Assembly (NCBI RefSeq): GCF_003985125.1
Contig: NZ_ML133571.1
Coordinates: 248,001-312,000, forward strand
Reading direction: 5' to 3'
Source: Rhizobium phaseoli
Lineage (GTDB): Bacteria > Pseudomonadota > Alphaproteobacteria > Rhizobiales > Rhizobiaceae
Length of the DNA: 64,000 nucleotides
Below, in pieces: positions 8,920-16,764 of this stretch (position 1 is the first letter of the stretch; every line of letters starts with the position of its first letter). The position numbers and the translations under genes were made by a program. Below the pieces are notes generated by a model. That model was not told where the DNA came from. It did no database searches and saw only the letters and a list, made by a program, of their open reading frames with translations.

Positions 8920-9108
8920 ATGGAACAGAAAGAACCCCAGTTCGACCTGATTTGGGGCGGTGCGGAGATCGCGAAGCTAATCGGCAGGACCAAGCGCCAA
9001 ACCTTTCACATGTTGGAGACTGGACAGTTGCCGGCCAAGAAGGTCGGCGATCGCTGGGTGGCCGAGCGCGGCACACTTCTCCGCTTTTTCATGGAAGCTG
9101 CAGCATGA
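8920..9108 (+). CDS. Small helix-turn-helix protein (excisionase-like)
   Basis: This 62-residue protein has a winged helix-turn-helix of the MerR/excisionase kind: GGAEIAKLIGRTKRQTFHMLETG followed by a wing with KKVGDRWVAER. In tyrosine-integrase elements such small proteins often direct excision or act as transcription switches. A strong AGGAGGG site precedes ATG 8920, and the promoter upstream is overlapped by the ACCACGGTG elements. Its stop overlaps the next start (ATGA), so they are translationally coupled. Whether it is the recombination directionality factor is inference from size and position. Confidence 0.72.
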   Translation: MEQKEPQFDLIWGGAEIAKLIGRTKRQTFHMLETGQLPAKKVGDRWVAERGTLLRFFMEAAA

Positions 9109-9293
9109 CCGGCGTCGATCACGAACACAGCGAATCCGTCGTCCTGGCCGCGCAATGGCTTGCCGAGCAGAACCCGGCGCCGCAGCCGATCATCCCCGAG
9201 CTTCGGAAGCGATTTCCGTTGACGGCGCTGCAGGCGTGCGAGGCCGCGGCGCTCTCGAACCGCTATCGCTTTCTCCGAAAGGCGCACGGGTAA
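9105..9293 (+). CDS. Small hypothetical protein
   Basis: A 62-residue protein begins at ATG 9105, overlapping the previous stop as ATGA. It has a helical body: VVLAAQWLAEQ, then IPELRKRFPLTALQACEAAALS. The second half reads like the helix-turn-helix common in small phage proteins that decide which search element is used next (KRFPLTALQACEA). No family is recognised. It ends six bases before the repeated dyad at 9299-9321. Confidence 0.62.
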   Translation: MTGVDHEHSESVVLAAQWLAEQNPAPQPIIPELRKRFPLTALQACEAAALSNRYRFLRKAHG

Positions 9294-9298
9294 GATGG

Positions 9299-9321
9299 TA
9301 GCGATAAACGTCTTTCCCGAT
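9299..9321. promoter_or_regulatory. AGCGATAA dyad, copy 1
   Basis: TAGCGATAA at 9299-9307 is followed after six bases by TTCCCGAT. It lies 27-49 bases upstream of the GTG start of the replication-initiator-like gene. It is one of five such dyads found only in the element. Confidence 0.6.
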
Positions 9322-9347
9322 GGTAATCATCGATAGGAGGCCGGTCC

Positions 9348-10169
9348 GTGTTGGATCACGACGATTGCTATTGGCTGCCGGTCCTACCTGCGGAAATTCG
9401 CCTGCAGATGGAGAAGCTTCCTCCAAACAAGCAGGATTGGCCGGTTGAGCTCAAAAAGGAATATGATCGGCTTCGGTCAGACTTTGTGAGGGCGAAGGCC
9501 GAATTCACGACCTGGTTCCGCAAGGATCGGGACTCTCGGATGAACAGGACCTGCAAGCTCATTTTGGTTTATCTCGTCGACTGCTTGAACTTCGAGACAG
9601 GCCGCTGCGATCCATCACAGCAGGCGATCGCCGACGAGCTGTCGATCGGCCTGAGCACAGTAGAGCGATGCATTCGACGGATCGCAGATGCCCGATGGAT
9701 CGAGGTTGTCCGCCGCGGGAAGACGACGACGAACTTCTATCGGCTCCGAGCTCCCAAGGCAAAGGTCAACGCCCTGCTGGACAACGCCGCCGACCTGAAA
9801 GAGCGCCGCTTGGAAGCGAGGAAAATCCGGATGTCCATCCCAAGTGACCCCTCAAAAGTGAGGGATCACTCTGATGGTGACCCCGCAAAAATGAAGGCTC
9901 ATGACCCGTCAAAAGTGAGGGCTCATGATCCCTCAGAAATGAGGGGTAAACATATAAATAGAACACCTGAAGGAGAACACCCGAACAAGGGTCCTTGCTT
10001 CGACGGCAACGAGGATACGTATCCGCGAGAGAGCATCCCTGTCCATGAAGCTCACTTCGGTGATTGGGTAAGGCGAAACATTCCCGACGTTACCCGGCAC
10101 CGCGAAGCCTTCCGGCTGCTGCGAGAGCGGAAGATGACGCCCGAAATCCTGCGGAGGCTGGCAGCATGA
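9348..10169 (+). CDS. Replication-initiator-like HTH protein with internal iterons
   Basis: This 273-residue protein starts at GTG 9348, with AGGAGG eight bases before it. Residues about 65-140 form a winged helix-turn-helix domain (CDPSQQAIADELSIGLSTVERCIRRI) of the kind found in plasmid and phage replication initiators. Residues about 166-200 hold four copies of an octapeptide, DPSKVRAH and variants. The DNA coding for them is a set of near-palindromic iterons with an AT-rich stretch behind. The layout recalls lambdoid O genes, where the initiator gene contains its own origin. The C-terminal 70 residues (EAHFGDWVRRNIPDV) are a separate small domain. The next gene overlaps by ATGA. Confidence 0.7.
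   Translation: MLDHDDCYWLPVLPAEIRLQMEKLPPNKQDWPVELKKEYDRLRSDFVRAKAEFTTWFRKDRDSRMNRTCKLILVYLVDCLNFETGRCDPSQQAIADELSIGLSTVERCIRRIADARWIEVVRRGKTTTNFYRLRAPKAKVNALLDNAADLKERRLEARKIRMSIPSDPSKVRDHSDGDPAKMKAHDPSKVRAHDPSEMRGKHINRTPEGEHPNKGPCFDGNEDTYPRESIPVHEAHFGDWVRRNIPDVTRHREAFRLLRERKMTPEILRRLAA
9844..9963. repeat. Four iterons and AT-rich tract, candidate origin
   Basis: Four copies of a GTGACCC-TCAAAAGTGAGGG type unit begin at 9844, 9877, 9901 and 9925. The last three are spaced exactly 24 bp and the first is 33 bp away. Each unit contains an inverted repeat, clearest in copy 1 as CCCTCA-AAAG-TGAGGG. They are followed by an AT-rich run (AAACATATAAATAGAA, 9948-9963) suitable for strand opening. All lie inside the initiator-like gene. 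Confidence 0.65.
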
Positions 10170-10336
10170 AGAACGATCAGCTTGACCTCTTTGCCTGGGC
10201 AATCTCTCGCCCCTCTGCCGAAGTCATCGATCTCGTGCCTATCATTGTCCGGAACATGCCGGACCAAGACCCGCAGTACCCTGAGCCAGCAAAGGTCATT
10301 CGTCCTGCGTTTGAGAAAAAGAGGGGCGTCGCATGA
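10166..10336 (+). CDS. Small hypothetical protein
   Basis: A 56-residue protein starts at ATG 10166, overlapping the initiator gene stop by ATGA. Its sequence begins MKNDQLDLFAWA and ends EKKRGVA, with a central VIDLVPIIVRNMP segment. The QLDLF motif resembles a beta-clamp-binding peptide (QL-DLF consensus), so interaction with the host replication clamp is possible; that is inference. It closes the replication operon. Confidence 0.6.
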   Translation: MKNDQLDLFAWAISRPSAEVIDLVPIIVRNMPDQDPQYPEPAKVIRPAFEKKRGVA

Positions 10337-10347
10337 TCCCCTCTCTA

Positions 10348-10578
10348 TCAGCCCGGTGGCGGATACGGATCGTGGCCGTAGGTCCACTCGGTCTGCCATT
10401 TCCCGTCACGCCCTTGCACAAGAACTTGCGCATCGTGACCGCTCTTGCCCGATGCGTGGGCCGCATCAACAGCTGCCTGCATCGCAGCCGCTTGTGTGTT
10501 GTATTTATAGTCTTTGTCGTTGTGACGGATTTTCCACTCAGTGCCGTCTCTCAGCACGTAGTAATGCGCTCTTGCCAT
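10348..10578 (-). CDS. DUF2188-type small protein
   Basis: This 76-residue protein resembles the DUF2188 family: a YYVLRDGTEWKIRH strand pair, a helix with TQAAAMQAAVDAAHA, and a final strand AQVLVQGRDGKWQTEW. Family members are small, soluble and uncharacterised; one fold prediction is a swapped beta-hairpin dimer. It is the only minus-strand gene in this stretch and ends 12 bases after the convergent 56-residue gene. Confidence 0.72.
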   Translation of the reverse strand: MARAHYYVLRDGTEWKIRHNDKDYKYNTQAAAMQAAVDAAHASGKSGHDAQVLVQGRDGKWQTEWTYGHDPYPPPG

Positions 10579-10658
10579 TGCTTCCTCCCGTTATGGCTGC
10601 GGATCAAATTGCCGAAACTACGACCTAGAGTCGAGTCCAATTTTGAGGAGATGACGGC

Positions 10659-10982
10659 ATGAACGAGACGCTTTTCTCGAGAAGCGAATTGCTGGCCGCC
10701 GACGGGCTCGGGCCGTGGCCGATCCTCATGCGGCCGGATGAGATCATCAACCTCAAAACCGCCGTACATACCGCCGGCCGCGACGAGAAGACGATCCGCG
10801 GCTGGTGCAAGGAATTTGGTATCGGTCGACAGGCCAAGCCAGGCGCGCCGCTCGATATCTCCGCTCCGGCGCTGGAGATGGTGATCCACGGCGATGTAGC
10901 GGCGCTGGAACTGCTCCGCGAGGGAAAGCGAACGCATCCCAGGGTCAGGCGCTATTTCGATCACCTTGGCGTCCCGGTTTAG
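10659..10982 (+). CDS. Hypothetical phage-type protein with HTH-like core
   Basis: A good TTTTGAGGAG site precedes ATG 10659. The 107-residue product has a central segment AVHTAGRDEKTIRGWCKEFGIG that looks like a helix-turn-helix, followed by PGAPLDISAPALEMVIHGD. The layout is that of small DNA-binding proteins of rhizobial prophages. I do not recognise a named family. Confidence 0.65.
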   Translation: MNETLFSRSELLAADGLGPWPILMRPDEIINLKTAVHTAGRDEKTIRGWCKEFGIGRQAKPGAPLDISAPALEMVIHGDVAALELLREGKRTHPRVRRYFDHLGVPV

Positions 10983-11083
10983 ACCGCGCTGAAACCCTCA
11001 CAGGCTACCGGACGCTTCCAATCCTCACAGGCTGAAATCCGTGTTCTTCTGCATCTCGAAACGGAGATCCAGGAGTAGCGGGA

Positions 11084-11326
11084 ATGCCACTTATCGATAG
11101 CAGAGAGCGCCGGCAGAAAGATCCCATCGTCAACGTCATGTTGAACGGCCGCCGGGTGACCTCAGGCTTTCGCACCGCTCTCTTCGCCGCATCCAGCCGC
11201 GCCGGTGTCAGCGTCAACGAATATGTCATCCAGGCCGCCGGCGAGAAGCTCCTCGCTTCCGGTAGCCAATTCTCGGGCGTCTTCGAGCCTGGCGATCTTC
11301 CGTCGCCCGCGGCGGTCGATGGCTGA
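11084..11326 (+). CDS. Small hypothetical protein, possible RHH fold
   Basis: This 80-residue protein has a strand NVMLNGRRVTSGF and then helices RTALFAASSRAGVSVNEYVIQAAGEKLL. That is the strand-helix-helix order of ribbon-helix-helix or mobilization-type proteins. AGGAGTAGCGGGA precedes the start. Two 11-bp direct repeats (CCTCACAGGCT at 10996 and 11023) lie in its upstream spacer. Function unknown. Confidence 0.6.
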   Translation: MPLIDSRERRQKDPIVNVMLNGRRVTSGFRTALFAASSRAGVSVNEYVIQAAGEKLLASGSQFSGVFEPGDLPSPAAVDG

Positions 11327-11359
11327 TCAAAACCTCTCGCACAAGGAATCCCAGCAGCG

Positions 11360-11539
11360 ATGAAAAAGCCCTCGCACACCACACAAGTCAAACCGGGCGT
11401 CCACGTCGACATGCGCGACTATGGCCGGCAGCCGGACAGTGCAGTCACGGACATGAGCCATCTCGATCGCAACCGCGCCAAGGCGAAGGCCAGCACGGAA
11501 GGGAAGCTCAAGCTCGGAGGCAAGAGCGATGATAAATGA
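11360..11539 (+). CDS. 59-residue hypothetical protein
   Basis: An open frame from ATG 11360 to TGA 11539 encodes a charged 59-residue protein, starting MKKPSHTTQVKPGVHVDMRD and rich in Lys and Asp. It overlaps the start of the next gene (ATG 11529) by 11 bases in another frame, as expected within a compact phage-like operon. No domain is recognised. Confidence 0.55.
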   Translation: MKKPSHTTQVKPGVHVDMRDYGRQPDSAVTDMSHLDRNRAKAKASTEGKLKLGGKSDDK

Positions 11540-12464
11540 GGGTTCGAAGTTCCCTGGCAAAGACCATTCCGACAATGGCAAATGGATCGGCCCGTGGATG
11601 CCGCAATGGCGAGATCCGACCGGCAAAGGTCCGTTCACGACGCTGCGGCAGCTCTACGGCGATATTCAGGACGCCTCGGAAGCGCTGAAAGCGAAGCGGG
11701 AAGCCCTGAAGAAAACGGGCGAATTCACGCCTGCAGGTATCACCGGCAAGCTGAAGCAGGTCGCCCGAGCGGAAACCATTCCCGCCATTCGCACGGCTGC
11801 GGCCGAGCAGGTACGGCGATTCCGCAAGGAGGTGGATTCGCGGCGGGCGGCAATGAAGCCGTTCGATCACGACCCCAAAGATATCGTCAGCGAAATGCGG
11901 CGCCAGGAAGTGCGGGCGTGGCTCCGCACCCTGAAACCGGACGAGCGCACCAAGGCTGTGCGAAGTGCATCCGATCCTTTGATCAAGGAAGCGGCGCTCA
12001 GCGTGCCTGTCGAGCTCACAGGTTTGCTTCCGTCGACGCGCGACGATCTCACCCGCGAACTGATCGAAGCGCGTTACGGCGACGAGATCGCGGCCCTGAA
12101 TGAACTGGACAAGGCTGTATCGACCGTCGAGCGCGCCGTCGACGGTGCCCGCGACGATGTCCGTAAATCCCTCGACATGATCCCGCACGATTTCAACGCA
12201 GAGTTCCGCGACGTCGAGGACGAGATAGATCGGCTTGCCGAGATCCGCGCATCGAAGCCTCAGCCCATCGACTTCGATTCCGTCATGTCAACCGTGAAGG
12301 CACTGAATATAGACGAGCAGGAACAACTGATGGAAGCAATCAAACACGAACAAAGACGCGAAGATACCCGCGCCTTCTATTCCGAGATGGCCAGGATCAG
12401 CGGCAAGTCCGCTGCTGAGATGGACAGAATTGCCGGCAAGTTTGGCGGCAAGAAGTCCGCCTAA
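11529..12464 (+). CDS. Hypothetical phage-type protein, mainly helical
   Basis: The 311-residue product is predicted to be almost wholly alpha-helical with long charged segments, for example TLRQLYGDIQDASEALKAKREALKK and AALNELDKAVSTVERAVDGARDDV. No family is recognised. It lies two genes upstream of the tape-measure gene in the same direction. Its place and helical nature would fit a tail-assembly chaperone or a protein that contacts the tape-measure protein, but that is a guess from order only. Confidence 0.65.
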   Translation: MINEGSKFPGKDHSDNGKWIGPWMPQWRDPTGKGPFTTLRQLYGDIQDASEALKAKREALKKTGEFTPAGITGKLKQVARAETIPAIRTAAAEQVRRFRKEVDSRRAAMKPFDHDPKDIVSEMRRQEVRAWLRTLKPDERTKAVRSASDPLIKEAALSVPVELTGLLPSTRDDLTRELIEARYGDEIAALNELDKAVSTVERAVDGARDDVRKSLDMIPHDFNAEFRDVEDEIDRLAEIRASKPQPIDFDSVMSTVKALNIDEQEQLMEAIKHEQRREDTRAFYSEMARISGKSAAEMDRIAGKFGGKKSA

Positions 12465-12467
12465 GAG

Positions 12468-12857
12468 ATGCGGTCCCCGTCGTTCCACGACCTAGTTCCC
12501 GCTGCCGGTCGTGGCGTCACAGCGGCGGGGACCGCACCATTACCGGAAGGGAAAAGCCTCCTCGCCGAGCAGGCGAACGCCGCCTTTCTCGAGAGCGTCG
12601 ATGCTTTCGGCCAGGCGGCGCTTGCCGAATTGGCGCGTCCCGATGGCGATCGCAAGGTGATCAAGGCGAACGTGGTGACGCACCACCGCCGGCGCCGAGC
12701 AGAGATCAAACGGATGGCCGAGGCATTTGGACGGGGCGAGCTGCCGGCAACCGATCGCGCCCTTCTCAGGTTCGCGCTGGAGCGATCCATGGCGACCCTG
12801 GACGGGATCTATAAGGATTTCCGTCGATCAGTGAACATCATGCACGAGAAGGGTTGA
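12468..12857 (+). CDS. Hypothetical protein upstream of the tape-measure gene
   Basis: This 129-residue protein starts three bases after the previous stop and its own stop overlaps a TTG codon of the next frame. The sequence is helical (QANAAFLESVDAFGQAALAELA, then HHRRRRAEIKRMAEAFGRG). Tail chaperone genes often sit directly before the tape-measure gene, so this and its upstream neighbour are candidates for that role. No sequence signature proves it, and I see no slippery site for a programmed frameshift. Confidence 0.58.
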   Translation: MRSPSFHDLVPAAGRGVTAAGTAPLPEGKSLLAEQANAAFLESVDAFGQAALAELARPDGDRKVIKANVVTHHRRRRAEIKRMAEAFGRGELPATDRALLRFALERSMATLDGIYKDFRRSVNIMHEKG

Positions 12858-12862
12858 AGACC

Positions 12863-15655
12863 ATGTTGCAGCAAGGCGTCTCGATTGTCATCGATCCCTC
12901 GGGTGCGCAGACCGGCGGCCGCGTGGTCAAGCGCGAGTTTCAGGAGATCGGCGATGCCGCGATCAACGCGCAGCGCATGACCGATACCCTGTCGAAGGCG
13001 CAGCAGCAAATGGCGAAGTCCGCGCAACTATCGGCGCAAAGCCTATTCCAGCAGCAGGACGCCTTGCGGGCCCGGTTCAATCCGACCTATGCGGTCCTTC
13101 AGCGCTACAAGGTAACGCAGGACGAAATCCGCCAGGCGCACAGGCTCGGCGCCCTGTCGGTCAACGAGATGACAACGGCCCTCTCCCGCGAGCGTCAGGC
13201 AGCGCTGTCTGCCATTGCGGCGATCAAGGGGTACAACAGCGCGGTGACGGTCGCGTCCAGCACGCGGCAGACAGCGAGCAAGGGGATCAGGAGCTTCGAG
13301 ACGGCCAACTTGGCGGCACAGTTCCAGGATATCGCCGTGACGGCCGCAATGGGCATGAGCCCGCTTCAGATCGCCCTGCAGCAGGGTACGCAGCTTTCGG
13401 CCGTGCTCGGCCCCATGGGCGCAGGTGGCGCTGTAAAGGGCCTTGGCGCCGCGTTTTTGTCGCTCTTGAATCCAGTCTCCCTGGTGACCATGGGTCTCGT
13501 CGCAGGTACCGCCGCCCTCCTCCAGTATGTGGGCAGCGCCGTAAGCGGCACCAAGACGGTCGACGAGCTCCTCAGTCGCCACGCGGAGAATATTCGCGGA
13601 ATCAAATCCGCCTATGGTGAAGCCGCTGCCGGCCTCAAAGCCTATGTCTCGGAAAGCAAAGCGACGCTTGCAGCCAATGCCGGCGAAACGCTCGAGGCAA
13701 CCAAGGCGATCGTCGCCAAATCCGCGCGCAACGAGCTATCCGAGGCGCTCGGCCTACCTGCCTCCGATTTCGCCGGCAACATCAACGTCATCGATCGGTT
13801 CAAAGAGGCGATCAACCAGCTGAAAAAGAGCACCGAGGCCGGAAAGCCGGACCTCCTGGCTTACCGCGATGCGCTGTCTCAGATCGCCACCAGCGCCGAC
13901 GCGGCACCTGCTCAGAAAAAGCTCGCCAACAGGCTTCGTGTGATCGACGAGGATGAGCTGAAAGCCGCAATGGCGCTGCCGGGAATGCTGAAGGCGGTCC
14001 AGGTCGCCGCGGAACAAAGCGCCGGCGGGCTGGACAGGCTGAAGGCCATCGATCTCTCCCAGACCACACAGGGCGCCGCGGCGCTCGGCACGTCGCTCCA
14101 GACGGTTTCGCAGACCGCGAAAGGCACCGCCGCCACGGTCATCGATGTTGCCCAGCAGGCGGCAAACTCGAGGCGGCAGACGCTTACCTCGCTGGAGCAG
14201 TCCAGCACCCAGCTGCGCTCGATGAAAACCGAACTCTCGGATCTTCAGAAGGCGATCGCCGAGGCTGCGAAGACACCAGTGTCGGAGGTCTTCGGCGATG
14301 GCGTTGCCGGCCAGGCGGCCGCGGACGCGATTGCTCGGGCTGCATCATCTGTCCAGAAGGTCTTCCAAGCGCTTGATGGTGGTCAAACGACCGCGCTGCA
14401 GGCGCATGAGAGCCTGGAGCTCATCCGGCAGAGCCTTTACCAGATCGGCGGCGATCCGCGGATCATCGACGGCTTCATAAACGCCCTGATGAACGGGAAC
14501 GGCCGCGTTCGTGACCTCCAGGCGTCCGTAGAATCCTTGTCGAAATCGATCCTTTCCATCCCTGACAAGACGGTCAACATCGGCATCCGGCAATACACCG
14601 TCCCGTCGGCCGGCGGCGGCTCGGCAAACGTCAACGTCATCGGCGGTGGCGCTCCCGATATGACGCTGCAGCAATATTCGATCGGCGGCCGGACGCACAA
14701 CGTCTACGGCGGCATCAGCACCTTCGCGACGTCCCAGCAATGGGCAACGCTGACCCCGGCGGCGAGGGAACGCATCTATCGCGGTCAGTCGGATTTCATG
14801 CAGGAATTGTCGCGCACGACGTCGGGAGGGCTGATCTCTCAGAATGATTTCCAGGCGATGTATGAAACGCTCGGCTACCGTGCCGCGGGCGGTCCGGTGT
14901 CCGCCGGCGGAACATACCTCGTCGGCGAAAAGGGCCCGGAGATCCTGACGATGGCAGCGGCCGGCGCCGTGACCAACGCCAACAGCACCGCATCAATCCT
15001 CTCGGGTGGCCGCGATACCCTGTCGCTGATCGAGGACCACGCCAGCAATGCGCTGCAGGAACTCCGGATCCACACCAACTATTTCGAGACCTACGAGAGC
15101 GACTTTGGCGAGATGCTCGCCAGCCTGAAGGAGGTCAAATCCGGGATTGCATCGGTGGCTGTGGCGGCGCGCGCATCGGTCATGAGTTCTTACGGCTCTT
15201 TGGGCGGCAGTTACTCCAGGCGTGGCGGCGGCTTTGCCGGTTCGGGCGGCTCGAGCTCCAACTCTGCGATCGTCGATTACAACTCCCCCTTCATGGGGCC
15301 GGGGATCACCTTCACGAACGGTACCGGCGCCATCGGCTACGCCACCTATAACATCACCCCGGGCATAACCGGTATACAGCACAACCCCGGCCTGACTGGT
15401 TTCGCCTTGGGCGGCCAGATCATGCCCGGCGAAGATCAGAAGGTCGAGTTCTTCAAGCGCAACAAGGAACGTGTGCTGATCGTCGACGACAGCAAGGTTT
15501 CAGATGAGCGCAGCGGCTCGGCGGGCAAGGAAAAGGCCACCGTGAACGCGCCGATCACCGTCCACTTCCACGGCGACACAGGGGACGCTCGTTCCCGCCA
15601 GGCCGCGGCGGACGACATTCGCAGGACCATCCGCCAAGTCATGCAGGGGCGATAG
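12863..15655 (+). CDS. Phage tail tape-measure protein
   Basis: This 930-residue protein has the marks of a phage tail length tape-measure protein, which sets tail length and is threaded through the tail tube. The N-terminal third is long amphipathic helix (RMTDTLSKAQQQMAKSAQLS). Next comes the family block QFQDIAVTAAMGMSPLQIAL and two hydrophobic segments around residues 195-230 (LLNPVSLVTMGLVAGTAALL). The C-terminus is Gly/Ser-rich, with AAGGPVSAGGTYLVGEKGPE, a motif common near the end of these proteins. ATG 12863 is preferred over the overlapping TTG 12854 because GAAGGG is spaced correctly for it. No other tail, capsid or packaging gene is present, which is the odd feature. Confidence 0.88.
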   Translation: MLQQGVSIVIDPSGAQTGGRVVKREFQEIGDAAINAQRMTDTLSKAQQQMAKSAQLSAQSLFQQQDALRARFNPTYAVLQRYKVTQDEIRQAHRLGALSVNEMTTALSRERQAALSAIAAIKGYNSAVTVASSTRQTASKGIRSFETANLAAQFQDIAVTAAMGMSPLQIALQQGTQLSAVLGPMGAGGAVKGLGAAFLSLLNPVSLVTMGLVAGTAALLQYVGSAVSGTKTVDELLSRHAENIRGIKSAYGEAAAGLKAYVSESKATLAANAGETLEATKAIVAKSARNELSEALGLPASDFAGNINVIDRFKEAINQLKKSTEAGKPDLLAYRDALSQIATSADAAPAQKKLANRLRVIDEDELKAAMALPGMLKAVQVAAEQSAGGLDRLKAIDLSQTTQGAAALGTSLQTVSQTAKGTAATVIDVAQQAANSRRQTLTSLEQSSTQLRSMKTELSDLQKAIAEAAKTPVSEVFGDGVAGQAAADAIARAASSVQKVFQALDGGQTTALQAHESLELIRQSLYQIGGDPRIIDGFINALMNGNGRVRDLQASVESLSKSILSIPDKTVNIGIRQYTVPSAGGGSANVNVIGGGAPDMTLQQYSIGGRTHNVYGGISTFATSQQWATLTPAARERIYRGQSDFMQELSRTTSGGLISQNDFQAMYETLGYRAAGGPVSAGGTYLVGEKGPEILTMAAAGAVTNANSTASILSGGRDTLSLIEDHASNALQELRIHTNYFETYESDFGEMLASLKEVKSGIASVAVAARASVMSSYGSLGGSYSRRGGGFAGSGGSSSNSAIVDYNSPFMGPGITFTNGTGAIGYATYNITPGITGIQHNPGLTGFALGGQIMPGEDQKVEFFKRNKERVLIVDDSKVSDERSGSAGKEKATVNAPITVHFHGDTGDARSRQAAADDIRRTIRQVMQGR

Positions 15656-15658
15656 ACC

Positions 15659-16522
15659 ATGAGCTTGCCGAGGCTGCAGGAATGGGGAACCGTTGAAATG
15701 GGTAGCGATAACCGGAATTCTCGACAGCACAAAATCGAGCGGTTAGTCCGCCTCTCGTCGGGGCAGACACCTGCACAAGTCGACGCTGAGTTGGTCCAGG
15801 ACTACGAGGTAAAGCCGCACGAGGTCGACGCGGTCAGGGAGTTCCTCGCGGCCCATCCCCTGCCGAAATACAAGGAGATGAATGGCCTCCTGAAAATGGC
15901 GATTGACCATCCTCGACAGGAGGTCGGGATGGCCGTGCTCATGAAAGCGATGGGCGTTTCCGACGAGAGTGTCTTCTACGCCTTTGTCCGGCAGCTCACC
16001 AACGCGGTTTCGAAGGACGAGAACGCCGACGTGTCGGAGCTCAATTCGGCGATCGCCCTGGTAGCCGGGATTGAACCCAGAGATCATCTGGAGGCGATGC
16101 TGGCCGTCCAGATGGCGACGGTGCATATGGCAGCGATGCGTCATTCCAGATCAATGCTGACCTCGGGCACGATCGAGCTTCTGGATATCCACGAACGAGC
16201 TGCCAACAAGCTGATGCGCACCTTCACCACGCAGATGGAAGCCCTGCGGAAGCATCGTAACGGCGGCAATCAGAAAGTCGTCGTCGAGCATGTCCACGTG
16301 CATGAGGGCGGCCAAGCGATCGTCGGGAAAGTCACCCACGGGGGGAGGGTCTCCGAGAAAAGAGAAACGCAATTCCATGAACAAGGTAATTTATCCGTTT
16401 CAACTCGCGCCGCGGTGCTCGGCCACGTCGAAGAGAACCAAATCCCGATGCCGATCGCCGGCGGAGAAGGGCAAGAGTGTGTGCCGGTTCCACGGCGCCC
16501 GAGCCGGGGCACCAAAAGGTAA
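15659..16522 (+). CDS. Conserved rhizobial phage-type hypothetical protein
   Basis: A 287-residue soluble protein with helical repeats. It contains KVVVEHVHVHEGGQAIVGKV near residue 205, a beta-rich block I associate with a widespread alphaproteobacterial hypothetical family that commonly precedes an HGG-motif small protein, as it does here. ATG 15698 is an alternative start; the AGCGATAA dyad copy 2 overlaps that point. The last 146 bases overlap the next gene in another frame, so the C-terminal tail after EKRETQFHEQ may be little conserved. Confidence 0.65.
   Translation: MSLPRLQEWGTVEMGSDNRNSRQHKIERLVRLSSGQTPAQVDAELVQDYEVKPHEVDAVREFLAAHPLPKYKEMNGLLKMAIDHPRQEVGMAVLMKAMGVSDESVFYAFVRQLTNAVSKDENADVSELNSAIALVAGIEPRDHLEAMLAVQMATVHMAAMRHSRSMLTSGTIELLDIHERAANKLMRTFTTQMEALRKHRNGGNQKVVVEHVHVHEGGQAIVGKVTHGGRVSEKRETQFHEQGNLSVSTRAAVLGHVEENQIPMPIAGGEGQECVPVPRRPSRGTKR
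15703..15725. promoter_or_regulatory. AGCGATAA dyad, copy 2
   Basis: TAGCGATAA at 15703-15711 is followed after six bases by TTCTCGAC. It lies inside the first codons of the 15659 gene, or just after the alternative ATG 15698. Confidence 0.5.
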
Positions 16523-16646
16523 GAGGAACGGAGCTTATAAGCATGGCCGGTATACCTGCGAGGCCATCGAAGCCCGCAAGCAAATGGCGGAGATCATGCG
16601 GTCTCACCGGGAGCTGATGACGATCTTAGCCGATAAACGTGTTTGA
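16377..16646 (+). CDS. Small Cys/His protein with HG-x-GAPKG motif
   Basis: The 89-residue protein has Cys14, Cys25, Cys36 and His39, a spacing that could bind zinc, then RAGAPKGKRNGAYKHGRYTCEAIEARK. This HGG/GAPKG-NG-Y-HG signature is recurrent in small rhizobial and phage-associated hypothetical proteins. It starts within the preceding gene, overlapping by 146 bases in another frame. A promoter and a terminated short RNA follow. Function unknown; a nucleic-acid-binding role is plausible from the basic composition. Confidence 0.68.
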   Translation: MNKVIYPFQLAPRCSATSKRTKSRCRSPAEKGKSVCRFHGARAGAPKGKRNGAYKHGRYTCEAIEARKQMAEIMRSHRELMTILADKRV

Positions 16647-16651
16647 TGGGA

Positions 16652-16749
16652 TTGAGTTTATCCATCAATGTGCGTTATATGTTCGCGGCGACCACGGATG
16701 AACTGGCGCGATGAATCGGCCGGCCTTTAGAGGTCCGGCCTTTTCTTTT
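16652..16749 (+). ncRNA. Candidate small RNA A inside the element
   Basis: TTGAGT (16652-16657) and TTATAT (16675-16680) are spaced 17 bases, a good sigma-70-type promoter. About seven bases on begins a short transcript with GACCACGGATGAACTGGC (16690-16707). It ends in a hairpin, GGCCGG with CCGGCC, and TTTTCTTTT (16718-16749). The same 5' motif followed by a terminator recurs at 24000-24075 outside the element. It could be a regulatory RNA or a leader with a ten-codon peptide from ATG 16698. Confidence 0.5.
16718..16749 (+). terminator. Intrinsic terminator of candidate RNA A
   Basis: GGCCGG (16718-16723) pairs with CCGGCC (16735-16740) and is followed by TTTTCTTTT. It also separates the structural-type genes from the HTH gene at 16765. 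Confidence 0.85.
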
Positions 16750-16764
16750 GGAGCGATCAGCCAC

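Noticed and set aside
16627..16645. TAGCCGATAAACG before candidate RNA A as another dyad copy
   Set aside because: It has one inserted base and no proper second half-site, so I did not count it.
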